Assembly (NCBI GenBank): GCA_946811695.1
Contig: OX328132.1
Span: 129,175,508 to 129,239,507, forward strand
Origin: Gonocerus acuteangulatus
Taxonomy: Eukaryota > Arthropoda > Insecta > Hemiptera > Coreidae
Direction: 5' to 3'
DNA: 64,000 nucleotides
Shown: positions 34,146-45,076 of the stretch, in pieces
Numbering within the stretch: position 1 is the first letter of the stretch
Layout of the letters: the number at the start of each line of letters is the position of its first letter
Translations under genes and position numbers: made by a program
Notes under the pieces: model-generated
What the model was told of the DNA's origin: nothing
Database searches by the model: none
Seen by the model: only the letters and a program-made list of their open reading frames with translations

Positions 34146-34325
34146 CAGAGTTGGGCTTATTCGAATATTTTTTTATTTAAATAACGAATAAAAGATAATT
34201 TTTTATCCGTTATTAGTTAATTATAAAACCACGGATGACCAATTATCCGTTATTCGAGAAACGGGTGAATTATCTTTTATTCGTCATTTGATTATCCGTT
34301 ATCTTTTATTCGTTATCCGTCCACA
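34146..34325. promoter_or_regulatory. left subterminal motif cluster of the hAT element
   Basis: Repeated TTATCCGTTAT, ATTATCCGTTATTCG and TTATTCGTTATCCGT motifs occur at least five times in both directions within 180 bp of the end. The right end (38130-38262) has the mirror set (GACGGATAAC, CGAATAACGGATAACGGATA). hAT transposases are known to bind such subterminal repeats; binding here is inference. Confidence 0.6.
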
Positions 34326-34596
34326 ATACCACTTTTTTCTATCTATTCGGGCTAAAACAAACTGTTGGTTTGCACTTTGCCCAATGACTGGGCCAGAACT
34401 GTTTGTTTTTAAAATGTGTAGAATTAATATCATCGCACAGGAGATGTATAGAATTAATATTATCGCATATCTCGTTTGTGCTTTAGTTTCGAATTTTTTT
34501 TTTTCGTTCAAACAATTCCTCTTGACATTTTTCTCTCGATTTAAATTTTTGTTTTTGTGCGCGTATATTATTAAATATACACATTTCTTTTTCGAA

Positions 34597-36474
34597 ATGA
34601 ACGTGGATGAAAATACGACCGGGAGCATTGGAATGTCTTCCCTCGAGATAAATTCTGGTGCAGAGGGAACATCTTCACTATACTGTTCGTCAGTTTTGCA
34701 GGAAGACAATAATGATATGGATCTGGAGGCTGATGACGGTCATGCCAATAAGGATAAGTACTCCTTTGAGAATATTTCAATTTTAGACGGGAAATTTTTT
34801 AAAGTTGTCAGTCAAGACGGGATAAAAGTGTCGGGCAAATGTTCCTCTTGTGAGAGAGTAATTAAAGGGGAAATAAAGTTTACTTCGAATTTCGTGTCTC
34901 ACTTGAGACGGCAACATGCGAATAAAGAATTTGCTGAATATAAAGAGTACGCCAATGAGAATTCAAGAATGAAAAGGAAAAGGACTTCTTTGACACCGAA
35001 ACTGCAAAAAAAAAAAAAAAAAAAAAATAGGCCCATTACACTAACTCAAGATGGATTTAGCATAGACGTTGTTAACTTTGTAGTTCACTCTATGGTACCT
35101 TTAAGGGTTGTGGAAAACAAATATTTTAAGAAGTTGTTTGAAAACTTCAATGTGTTACAGCAAAACAACATAAAAATTCCTTCTCGTCGGCTGTTAGGAC
35201 GCCTTATAGACGATTTATATGACAACTATCATAGAGAAGTAAAAGAAAAACTCTCAGGGGTCAAATATGTTTGCACGACTGCAGACGTATGGTCCAACCG
35301 GAAAAGGCGATTTTTCGGAATGACTGTGCACTGGATATCGGAAGATTTTAAAAGGGAGTCATCAGCATTGGCCTGCAAAAGACTGAAGGGCGTACATAAT
35401 TATATAAAAATAGCTGATACCATTAACGATTTACATTCAGAATTTGGGCTAGCTAGCAAAGTAGTTGCTACGATCACAGATCAAGGGTCTAATTTTGTAA
35501 AAGCTTTCAATGAATTCGGAATAGAAAGCTCACCTGTGCAAGTTCATGAAGATTGTTACGAAAGCTCAAGCGACGACGACGATGATGACGACATTCAATT
35601 TAATAGTGACGTCAATTCCACATTACAATATTTACCGCGCCATGTAAAATGTGCATCACATAGGTTAAATATGTGTGCATCTACAGATGTAGGTAAAATA
35701 ATTGCTAGACAGCCTGATTTACATGCGACGCATAAGAGTGTAATGAAAAAATGCAACGCCCTATGGAAAGCTGCAGGAACTCCGAAAGGATCGGAAATCA
35801 TCATGAGTGTATTGGGCCACACCCTGAAACGCCCCGGGGAAACTAGATGGAATTCGTTGTACGATTCTTTACGTCTAATTACAGAGACGAGAGACTCATC
35901 TACCCAATTAGCAAGAAAACTTAATTTTAAAATTTTCTTAAGAGACAGCGACTTTCAATATATCGAGGAACACTTAAAATGCACGAAACCGTTGGCGGAT
36001 GCTTTAGATATTTTGCAAGGAGAAAACAATGTTTTTTATGGTACTTTGTTGCCAATAATACTGTGCATACTTAAAAAACTCGAAGACATGAAGATGAGCC
36101 AATGGACATTCTGTTTCCCGGTGTTGGAAGGTCTAATTGACAGTATCAAAAGTAGATTTAACGACGTTTTAGAGTTTTCGTCCGATCTATGCAATCACGC
36201 AGTTATTTCTGCAGTGTGTTTGCCGAAATTTAAGCAACGGTGGTTTCATTTAATACCTCGCGAATATCGCACTAAGTATGTGGACCTTTTTAAATGTGCT
36301 GTAAGTGAAGAGAGGAGAAAGAATGAAGAAAAATGTGAGTCGTACGCTCCTCGAGTTGTCAAAGAAGAAGACAGCTTTTTTGACTTTGGAGAAACAGATG
36401 ATAACCCGACACAACTCCCGTTAATTGCTTCAGAATTAGAAGTAAGAATTGATATTGGACGATTACGATTACAA
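34597..36474 (+). CDS. hAT transposase, exon 1 (626 aa)
   Basis: I take ATG 34597 (MNVDENTTGS) as start because the upstream in-frame residues are a hydrophobic Phe/Ile-rich run in non-coding-like DNA. Residues 82-107 form a BED zinc finger (C82-x2-C85-x16-H102-x4-H107). A Lys run at about 138-143 is encoded by A22. The RNase H-like core follows, with D230 in CTTADVWS and D295 in ATITDQGSNF, the first two catalytic acids in the usual hAT context. Then come KCASHRLNMCAS (about 351-362), an acidic run 325-332, and GETRWNSLYDS. The third acid lies in the C-terminal half but I did not pin it down. The enzyme would cut and paste this element. It is similar to ZBED/hAT proteins of invertebrates. 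Confidence 0.85.
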
Positions 36475-36581
36475 GTATTCGCTATGAGGAAAAAAGCGAA
36501 AATTTTGTAATCGTAACCGTAATTGTATTAAAAGAGTAATTGCTCATGCATAACCCAGGATTTATTATATTTTGTTCACAG

Positions 36582-36806
36582 GTTTTGGAATATCTCGCCG
36601 ACCCAGACGTGGCATTGCACTCATTAAATAAATATTTAAACATCAAGAAATTGTTTTTTAAGTACAACACGGCACTTCCATCGTCAGCACCAGTCGAACG
36701 GCTGTTCTCGTTTGCTTCCATAACGGATATTCCAAAAAGCAATCGACTCTCTGATGAAATGTTTGAGAAAAGAGTAGTTTTAAAATCTATGTTGAATTTA
36801 ATTTAA
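36582..36806 (+). CDS. hAT transposase, exon 2: C-terminal dimerisation domain
   Basis: Begins VLEYLADPDVALHSLNKYL after the acceptor TTTGTTCACAG and ends SMLNLI. It contains LPSSAPVERLFSFAS, the hAT C-terminal dimerisation signature (SS.P.ERLFS.A). Splicing from 36474 (…RLRLQ, donor GTATTC) to 36582 keeps the frame and removes a 107-bp segment containing the stop at 36508-36510. Without splicing the protein would end in KKAKIL and lack this domain. The intron is predicted from frame and splice sites only. The total would be about 700 residues. Confidence 0.75.
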   Translation, partial: VLEYLADPDVALHSLNKYLNIKKLFFKYNTALPSSAPVERLFSFASITDIPKSNRLSDEMFEKRVVLKSMLNLI

Positions 36807-37304
36807 GGTTTAATTATATATTTAAATAATAATGTAATACATAATTATATTTAATAATAATTTAAATAATTACATATTATATTATATTTAAATAATAAAT
36901 AAATACATTATGATTAAGTAGTAAATTGGTTTTCTACACATCTTCCAAATATAAAAATCATCTTTCGGATGAAAATTTATCAATCGAATAAATTTATTTA
37001 TTTACGATTGCTTACAGAAAAAAAAGTTTTTTTTACAGCAATTGGCTTATATAAAAATGCTAATTATCAAGTTATTATTATAAGTGAGGTTATTAAGTCA
37101 CAATTTATGCGTTACTTCCAGTAATATATAAGTTCCATTACATAAATTACATAATTAATATTTACATTTATAAACTTAAATATAAATATATACACATGTA
37201 TGACTGTATACATAAATTCATATTTAATTACTATACATATCCATACCTAGTACATAAACTTACATATACACACACCAATGTATTTATTTATTAGTTTATA
37301 TAAA

Positions 37305-37305
37305 T

Positions 37306-37378
<73 letters not shown>
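37305..37378. repeat. (CA)n-(TA)n tract inside the hAT element
   Basis: About 12 CA units run into about 25 TA units. Confidence 0.95.
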
Positions 37379-37382
<4 letters not shown>

Positions 37383-37696
37383 ATTCTAAAGTTAATGCTA
37401 GCAACTCTAAGTCTAACTTGGCTGATATCTCTCTTCTTCGGACTTCTCTCAGGTATGTGAGTAATTGTTTTCTTTTTGCACGGATATCAGGAGGATAATC
37501 TTGAGATATATTTATTTTACTCTACTTCAAGTTGTGTCCTAGTTTCAATATTTCTATTTTCTTCCTTAAAGTAGTGAGTGTGACTAGTATAGGTCTCCTA
37601 CCACGCTCCCTTCCGAGGCGTCGGATATAGTCTATGTCTTCTTCCTTTATTTTACCATGCATTTCTTTATTAAATACATTTAATGTTATTTCTAAT

Positions 37697-38121
37697 ATCC
37701 ATCGAATAAAAATTCATTCGTAAGATGAAAAATTATTTCAAATAAAAAAAATCATCTTTCGGATGAAAATTTATCCATCGAATAAAAATTCATTCGTAAG
37801 ATGAAAAATTATTTCAAATAAAAAAAATCATCTTTCGGATGAAAATTTATCCATCGAATAAAAATTCATTCGTAAGATGAAAAATTATTTCAAATAAAAA
37901 AAATCATCTTTCGGATGAAAATTTATCCATCGAATAAAAATTCATTCGTAAGATGAAAAATTATTTCAAATAAAAAAAATCATCTTTCGGATGAAAATTT
38001 ATCCATCGAATAAAAATTCATTCGTAAGATGAAAAATTATTTCAAATAAAAAAAATCATCTTTCGGATGAAAATGTATCCATCGAATAAAAATTCATCCG
38101 TAAGATGAAAAATTATTTCAA
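37697..38121. repeat. 76-bp tandem repeat (about 5.6 copies) near the right end of the hAT element
   Basis: The phrase ATCATCTTTCGGATGAAAA starts at 37751, 37827, 37903, 37979 and 38055, i.e. every 76 bases exactly. Copies are almost identical except the last (ATGTATCC, CATCCG). Each unit also has CGAATAAAAATTCATTCG, an inverted motif. One isolated partial unit lies at about 36957-36992. Confidence 0.95.
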
Positions 38122-38431
38122 ATGAAATCTTAAGATAAAAGATGACGGATAACTTTTTAAATGGTAATAATTTCGAATAACGGATAACGGATATCCGAAA
38201 ATTATAGATGACAAATAACGAATAACCTAGGTTATTCGTCATCCGTTATCCGAAGATAATTTTTGCCCAACTCTGCTTCTCCAGAGACCCTAACTATGGA
38301 ATCTCCAAAGGAAAGTGGTTATTTTTATGACGGATAATTGTATAGAATTGAATTTTATGTTGATTTCATATCTGTCATTTTTTCGCTAAAGCTCACCAAT
38401 GAGTAACAAAATGCCAAAAACCAAGAAAACA

Positions 38432-38880
38432 CGGTGCTAATGGCCCAGATGTCGATGCACTGTGAAAAAAAAAGAAAGAAGAAAACCAAGAAAACTCTTA
38501 TTTTTTGTCACTTTGAAAAAAGTAGTCGGTATGATCGTTGTAGAGGATTAAATTTACTTCCCCTAAAGTACCTTTAAATGCCTAAAATATTAACATGAAT
38601 GGAGCAGAACAAACTTCTGTTTTTGATGTTGTCCAAAAAGTGTATTATCAACGTGATGTACGCTTCGTTAACACATTCTTTTCGGGAAACGAGTAAACTT
38701 ATCATTTCCTTTTTTATAGTAAAATGAGGGACACGAGTTTACTCGTTTCGATGCGCGAAGGGATATTAAATTTTAAGGAATAGAGTGGTCTAGTGCCTAA
38801 CGCCTTAGATTCATATGTGGGAGATAGTGGGTTTGATCCCCACCGGTGGCGCTAATGGCCGAGATGTCGATGCACCTTAC
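38432..38880 (+). mobile_element. two SINE-2 fragments
   Basis: A tail piece (38435-38475: GGTGCTAATGGCCCAGATG then an A run) and a shortened copy (38785-38880) with GTGGTCTAGTG head, GGTTTGATCCCCACCGG and GGCGCTAATGGCCGAGATG. The shortened copy lacks the middle section. Confidence 0.6.
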
Positions 38881-39350
38881 CTAATGAACAGAATATTCTA
38901 TTAATAATTTTTTTGTTGGAGGAAATTAAGTAAAAAAACAATTTGTAAGGAAATAAATTTTAGGAAACAAATGTCGATTTGTTATGTAAGAAATATTTGT
39001 AACACAAATTATAAGTGGATATTTGAATAATGAGAGCTAACTAGGTAACAGCACAATTGGTATTATGAATAAAAAAAATATATATATATATATATCTTCC
39101 ACGAATAAATCCACATTGGTAAAAATTTTAAAAATTATCCTTTGGTACAAAATGAAAAAAATGCACAATATTTCCTTTTAAATATTTTTTTCTAATTTAA
39201 AATGTAATACCAGATGCTCAAATTGAAATCCTTCTGCATTTATACATCGAAGATATCTGTTGCGAAAGCCTCTCTCAGCGCATGAAATTTCTGCCGCAGA
39301 TAATGAACTGGTGGCATTACTTATATTATTTTTTAATTAATTTCTTCCTC
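38881..39350. other. no gene recognised
   Basis: AT-rich; includes a short TA run at 39080-39097. Confidence 0.5.
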
Positions 39351-39500
39351 GGGGCATTTCAGTGTAAACTATTTCTTTTAGCTTGACCCACAAATAATAG
39401 TCCATTACTGTCAGATCTAGAGATCTCGGAGTCCACTCGACTTCCATACCTCGTCCGATTCAGCAGCCTAAGAACAGTTCTCCCACTGTCCCAGTGGATC
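39350..39500 (-). pseudogene. mariner/IS630-type transposase C-terminal relic, minus strand
   Basis: One frame reads IGRGMEVEWTPRSLDLTVMD followed by YYLWVKLKEIVYTEMPRGR. This matches the family block WIGRGGP.EWPPRSPDL(T/S)P.D(F/Y)(F/Y)LWG.(I/V)K..VY, containing a catalytic Asp. A TGA stands where the Trp before IGRG is expected. It is head-to-head with the relic at 39560. Confidence 0.55.
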
Positions 39501-39559
39501 CCTCGACTTAACGCAGAGACTTTCCACGCATTCCTCGATAATAAACTGTTGTTGTTCTT

Positions 39560-39880
39560 GGAGGAAGTCCAATGGTTCCAAATTGACAGTTATCCAACCA
39601 ACTATGGGAGGACCGCCCGAAATTGGTTGGAGAGTAACTATCCATGGCTTTGGATAGGACGTGGTGGGCCGGCATCTTGGCCGGCGAGATTTCAGATCTC
39701 ATGCCCTTTGAGTTCTTCGCTTGGGGACACATTAAAGATTTGGTCTACAAGGGAGCACCTCATCCATCGCATCAGATGGGCCTGGGAACAGATTACAGCA
39801 AAACAAAAACCATTTTATTTGGACCAATACATAGCGTATTATGCACAAACATGATTTTTTTCAGGCCAAATTTAAAGATT
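39560..39880 (+). pseudogene. mariner/IS630-type transposase C-terminal relic, plus strand
   Basis: Reads ARNWLESNYPWLWIGRGGPA in one frame, then SDLMPFEFFAWGHIKDLVYK in another after a frameshift near 39690. This is the same conserved block as on the other strand at 39500-39350, but from a different, less similar copy. The DDE-type catalytic Asp is in the SPDL-like position (SDLMP). Confidence 0.55.
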
Positions 39881-39949
39881 TAAAATATTCTGGTAAAGCT
39901 TGTTTTTTATTCAAGATTATTTTATTTGTCCCAGCTGATAAAAGACGGC

Positions 39950-40940
39950 ACTGCTGGAGTCTGGAAGAGTTTGATGGTATCTTCGCGCTAGCTTTTCCAT
40001 GCAAGTGAAAAATGGATCAACCTCCAATTCTCTATGGATCTGGCTGTTCCTTACGAACCAGGGAGCATTGGACACTATTCAAAGTACCCTGTTTTGAAAT
40101 GTTTGTAGACGTTTTAAGTGTGTGGTTCTGGCACCAAGCCAGACCGGGCATGCCTGTATGGGTAGTTTTTTTTTCGGCGCTTCAACGTCTAGGCCATTAG
40201 CGCCGACATCCAGTGTGCAGCGAGGAATTTTCCCGAGCCGTGGGATGAGAAAATTCCTGCCACCGGTGGGAATCAAACCCATCATCTCCCGCTTATGAAT
40301 CCAAGGCACTAGCCGCTAGACCATGGGAGACCCCAGTATGGGTAGTATTGTCGATTTGTATAGTAGTGTACCACAGGTGAGTTTTAGGGGAGTTTTTCTG
40401 TTTATTAATGGATACATTTGTAACAGTCGTGTGTGAGCTTCTTGTAGTTTTTTTGTGAATGTGATGTCGCCAAGTTAGTCTTGTGTCTAGATGTACTCCG
40501 AGATAGCATATACTCTGGTCTTTTGGAGTCCAAAGAATTGAGTGATGCCCAATTTTCAGCTGTTGTAAATCTTCATTTTGGAATTTTTTGAGTGAAAAAA
40601 CTTTACATGAAGATTTAATCGGGTTAATTGCTAGTTTCCATCTTCGAAACCAGGATGATACCTCATCTGCCGCTTCTTGCAAGTAAAGAATCGCATCATT
40701 GAGGTTGGTGTTCTTCGTGATGACGAGTGTGTCGTCTTCATAGGTTGCGAGGGCTGAGTTGTCTGGCTGAGGCAAATCACTGCAGTACAATATGTAAAGC
40801 GATTGGCTGAGTATGGCCCCCTGCGATACACCAGCTTTGATGATTCTCTTCGAGTGAAGATTACAGTAGAGAAATGCACAAATGCCAACCAGTCTGTCAA
40901 GGTGCGTTGTGATGCCTGTTGTATTGCTGCAGGGGGACAA
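39950..40940 (-). pseudogene. jockey-clade non-LTR retrotransposon RT relic
   Basis: On the - strand the order is: AGVSQGAILSQSLYILYCSD (RT motif, normally G(V)PQG..LSP.LYN.Y..D), ATYEDDTLV (catalytic box, usually YADD; here Ala is changed to Glu), SSWFRRWKLAINPIKS, YLGVHLDTRLTWRHHI, then, beyond a SINE, ACPVWLGARTTHLKRLQTFQ and APWFVRNSQIHRELEV. This is the order of jockey-like ORF2. Frameshifts, the changed YADD box and the SINE insertion show it is dead. Endonuclease and upstream parts are absent. Confidence 0.8.
40167..40334 (-). mobile_element. SINE-2 (tRNA-derived), copy c, inserted in the jockey relic
   Basis: On the - strand it runs from GGGTCTCCCATGGTCTAG (A box) through GGGTTTGATTCCCACCGG (B box) to a short A tail (T8 at 40167-40174). 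An 11-bp target duplication GTATGGGTAGT flanks it at 40156-40166 and 40336-40346. Removing it rejoins jockey sequence on both sides. Confidence 0.9.
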
Positions 40941-41892
40941 ATCTTTGAACAGTTTTTTAATTGATTGTCAGGAATTATTATTAGAAAAAATTATTATTTT
41001 TTATAATTATGTATGGGTCCAGTGTTAAATGTTAAACTGTTTTAAGAATTGAAACTTTAATTTTATTAAGAATTGAAACTTGAAACTTTCCTCCAAAGAA
41101 AAGTAGTTATTTTAAATAATATTGTACTTGGAGCTTTACATGCCGTCGTTTAATTTTTTCAACCAAGAAGTTTTTTTTGGGGGGGGGAGGTGGTTGGGTA
41201 GATGGGGTGAAAGATAAAACATATACTTTTAATGATTTTTATATAGGCATTATGAAACAATGCCTTTTCACAATTGTGTTTTAGTTTTTTTTTTTTTGCG
41301 TTTTCTCCCTAAACAAAGCAAAAACGAGAAAAATGCCAAAGGACTTTTCTTCTTTCTTTTTTCATCCTGCTTCGATTCCCGAAGTTTTGCCATTTATTTT
41401 GGGGACACACTGTCCATATATACAGGGTGTCCCGTAAATGTCTAATCATATTGTGGGAGGTAATAGAAGAACTTTAGGGGAACAAAAAATGTTCTATGAC
41501 GATTTTCCGAATTCTCGCACATAAGGGAGAAAACGTCGTTTTATTGTTTTATCGAGACAAATGTGGTTTTTAGAAGAGTAATCGTTGTAGCTCCGGCCCA
41601 GGTGGTTCTACTAAAAAATCGGGATTTATAGGACTCACTCACTGACTCATCAAAATTATTAGGCACTTCCAATGATGCTAGAGACTTGAAATTTTGCATG
41701 ATGATAGATATTAAGGTGTTATTAAAGGAAAAAATCGAAAAATCCTGAAAAGTTGTGTTTGACTCCGCTTCTGGGGCGGGGGCGTGCCAGTTTTGTACTT
41801 CATTCGGAAACCCGTCATTCTGTCCGCAACCCATGATGAATCGAATCAAATGAATCGTCTCGGTATGAAGAACCTATATTTGATGTTTTAAG

Positions 41893-42435
41893 AAACAATG
41901 ACCGATTTTGACCAAACTTGGGACACAGATGGGTCTTGATACGGGGAGAATCATAGGCTAGGTTAAATTGTCTATCAGCTGTCTGTCTGTTTGTTCCTTA
42001 TACAAATACACACTGTTTGGCCGATTTTGACACACATGTCGGTTTTGATCCGGGGAGTGTCATAGGCTAGTTCAAAATCGCCTATCAGCTGTTTACCTAA
42101 CTGTTTATTCCTTATACAAATCCACACGATTTGACCGATTTTGACCAAACATGGTACATAGGTAGGTCTTTATCCGGGTAGTGTCATAGGCTAGGTCAAA
42201 ATCGTCTATCAGCTGTCTGTCTGCATGTTTGTTCCTTACACAAATTCACACCGTTTGACCGATTTTGACCAAACTTGGCACACAGGTCGGTCTTGGTCCG
42301 GGGAATGCACTAGGGTAGGTCAAACAGATCTTTCAGCTGCCTGTCCGTATGTTTTGTTCCTTATAAAAATCCACACCGTTTGGCCTATTTTGACCAAACT
42401 TGGCACGCAGGTCGGTCTTGATACGGGAGTGTCAT
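41893..42435. repeat. tandem array of ~120-bp units in repeat D copy 2
   Basis: About five units, some shortened, with the same markers as 28437-28920. One more unit than copy 1. Confidence 0.8.
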
Positions 42436-42608
42436 GTTACCAATGACGTTTTGTACTTTTTGTTCCATCGGAAAGCCATCAATCCTTCTGAAACCCATCA
42501 TGTGGGGTATCAAATGAATCGTCTTGAGTCATTGGTAAGGAGAACCTATATTTGATGTTTTAAGAAACATTTCGATGCATCTTAACAACAACACGTGTGA
42601 CTTCTTTC

Positions 42609-42842
42609 TTAAATGTTGTAAATAAAGTCGTAAGGGTTAACTGCATAATATACTTGAAAGCAGATACTAAGTTTTTCAAAGTCATCTAAATTACAAAGTT
42701 TAGGATCACAAACCCAAAATGTATCGTCTTTGTACTTATCTTTTTCTTGAAGGCCTTCTACACTTTCCCTATTGTGATCTTTATCCTCGGGATAAGGTTC
42801 CTGTGTTTTACAGTGTAATAGTTTAGTTATGAGAGCAATCAA
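42609..42842 (-). pseudogene. conserved protein fragment of repeat D, copy 2
   Basis: Same block as 29303-29109 (KTQEPYPEDKDHNRESVEG, TFWVCDPKLCNLD) but extended at both ends in one frame (MIALITKLLH before, FEKLSICFQVYYAVNPYD after). Function not recognised. Confidence 0.35.
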
Positions 42843-43056
42843 TTTGTCCTCTAGAGTAATGTCATCTGGAAGAGCTTCTAACTTTTCTAGGCTAGTGATT
42901 AGATGTATGTAGGTTGATTATTGGTATCAAATATCAAGCAGTAAGGAGAACTTTATGCAGAATCCAAAGACCCTGGTTTTATATGAAGTACAAAAGCCAG
43001 TAGGTATGCGGCAACTAAATTTTAATTAATACTTAGAAAAAATAATGAGATCCCCA

Positions 43057-43685
43057 AAAAACATAAATGTGAAATAGAGGCCAAGTTCCTTCCCCCACAA
43101 AGAAACACAAATATTTGCCAATACAAGAAAGAAATGTCCAAGTTCATTACTTGGAAGACCTCATAGTTACTTACTAAGAACAGTAAAGACACTTCAACTG
43201 ACCTTTAAAAACAACAATAAAAATACTTATATCCAGTTACTAAAATATCACTTTCCTCAACCAGGTATATTCTTAAACTTGGCAATGTTTTATTTGTGCC
43301 GAAATTATCTTTAGAGAGAAAACTAAACATTGCCAAGTTTAAGAATATACCTGGTTGAGGAAAGTGATATTATAGTAACTGGATATAAGTATTTTTATTG
43401 TTGTTTTTAAAGGTCAGTTGAAGTGTCTTTACTGTTCTTAGTAAGTAACTATGAGGTCTTCCAAGTAATGAACTTGGACATTTCTTTCTTGTATCATCTC
43501 TTGTATTGGCAAATATTTTTGGTTGAAAAGATGGTGCACTTAAAACACTAACTCATACTAATTTTTTGGAGTGTAGGATGGTAAGGCGTTTTGGGGGGGT
43601 TTTAGGAGGGGATATTTTTGGGGAAGGGAGTGTTTCTTTGTGGGGGGAGGAACTTGGCCTCTATTTCACATTTATGTTTTTTTGG
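43057..43685. repeat. long palindrome of repeat D, copy 2
   Basis: Inner arms 43112-43290 and 43326-43508 are almost perfect reverse complements. The outer arms extend to 43057 and 43685 (CATAAATGTGAAATAGAGGCC against its complement), the right arm being longer by an unpaired segment. The loop 43291-43325 reads GTGCCGAAATTATCTTTAG, the reverse complement of the loop in copy 1. Confidence 0.88.
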
Positions 43686-43689
43686 GGAT

Positions 43690-44890
43690 TGTATTCATTC
43701 ATTAAATACGAATCATGAGATGGCTCTTCAAGTTAAGGATGTTATGTAAAACATGAAGAGAAGTGAATAATTAACCTTTTGCCAGCTAATGAGGGATGTT
43801 ATATTTTCTGGGCTATTTAATATAGTGGAGTGTTTTATCTTATTGAATTCACTTTCAAGATACCAAAAGAATTCTAAGAGAAAGAAGAATTCTATGATAC
43901 TTAAAGAATCTGACATGTTGTACTTAAAGAGAGATCTGTCACCTATCATTTATTTTAGAAGATCAACAATAATCCTGTCTCTATAAATAGTTATCTATAG
44001 AGGTCTATCATCTACCAACGTTAAAAAACATATATCCACAGTTTTGAACTAGAAAATCATCTCAACAAGCCAACGACTTCTTTATTTAATAACAAAAAAT
44101 ACATTTCTTGTTTTTAATGAAATTATTTCTTGGCTGAAGATCAATCAGTTTTAAGTGCTTACTGCCTTAACTGTGGTAAATATTTTGATTTAAAATTAAA
44201 AAAAAAAAAAACAGAAATTCATAACTACTTAACTTACCTTTTATGAACTATGTCATCATAGATGCTGGTGAAAAGTTTTTGGGAATTGTTCATATAAATT
44301 AATTGTCAATTACACAGTGGAACACCAATTGATGAGAGTAACTGGGAGAAGATTAACCCAGTAAATCAAAAACAATGATTAATGTTCGAGGAGAAATTAA
44401 ATATTTCTGTTTTAGCTTGAGCACCATGTGAATCAAATTGATACATAATGTAGGGGTTTTTTGAGACCCATATTCATACACATGGCCTCCTGAACAGTTC
44501 CTGAGATTAGAAAACTTATGAGCAGCCTTGTTTTTAATTTTGATAGACATACCATGTTGTAATTAAATTACATTGCAAAGGAAGTACAAGTGTTATATAA
44601 CTTCCAGAAAGGGTTCAGTTGCAAAAACTGTATGTCCTGCAGGGAAGTTTTATGATTTTGTGGCTGGAAGTCTAAGTGTTCGTAATAATACTTAAAAAAT
44701 AAAAATAAAATATTTGAAATGGAGAAATATATAAAATAAATAAATTTAAATAATAAACTGAACAATTACTTTAATAAGTTAGCTGTTTTTTTTCTGTAGA
44801 GATTGAAAATCTCTAAAACATCTAAATTATCTTAGCTCACTAAGTATTCAAGAGAGATTGGTGCTCCACTCTAAATTTATACATGCTTGT
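43690..44890. other. intergenic, nothing recognised
   Basis: AT-rich DNA with scattered short frames; no domain, SINE or TIR found. Confidence 0.5.
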
Positions 44891-44895
44891 GTTTG

Positions 44896-44920
44896 TATGT
44901 GTGTATGTGTGTGTGTGTGC

Positions 44921-44978
<58 letters not shown>

Positions 44979-45002
44979 ATATATATATGTATATATATAT
45001 AA

Positions 45003-45075
<73 letters not shown>
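44896..45075. repeat. (TG)n-(TA)n compound microsatellite, about 180 bp
   Basis: TG units then TA units with ATGTATGTAT and AAGTATA interruptions. All open frames across it are repeat artefacts. Confidence 0.95.

Positions 45076-45076
<1 letters not shown>

Larger units (their letters stand above)
34146..38275 (+). mobile_element. hAT-superfamily DNA transposon, 4130 bp, apparently complete
   Basis: The ends are perfect 11-bp inverted copies (CAGAGTTGGGC left, GCCCAACTCTG right). The 8-bp direct repeats CTTCTCCA at 34138-34145 and 38276-38283 are identical, the classical hAT target duplication. Inside are a two-exon transposase gene, many copies of ATCCGTTAT(C/T) and TTATTCG(T/A) near both ends, a (CA)n-(TA)n tract (37305-37378) and a 76-bp satellite (37697-38121). 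A perfect duplication and an open transposase frame suggest a fairly recent insertion. Confidence 0.93.
41622..43686. repeat. composite repeat D, copy 2
   Basis: Same parts and order as 28130-29871: ACTCACTGACTCATCAAAATT lead, tandem units (41893-42435), conserved minus frame (42609-42842), palindrome (43057-43685) and G-rich tail. It has an extra 270-bp stretch (42830-43100) not seen in copy 1, which includes the reverse complement of the G-rich tail. Confidence 0.75.

Noticed and set aside
34288..34596. N-terminal extension of the hAT transposase frame upstream of ATG 34597
   Set aside because: Hydrophobic low-complexity residues in the element's terminal region; the BED-containing protein more plausibly starts at 34597.
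37697..38121. CRISPR-like array
   Set aside because: Units are directly adjacent with no unique spacers and lie in an animal transposon; it is a tandem satellite.
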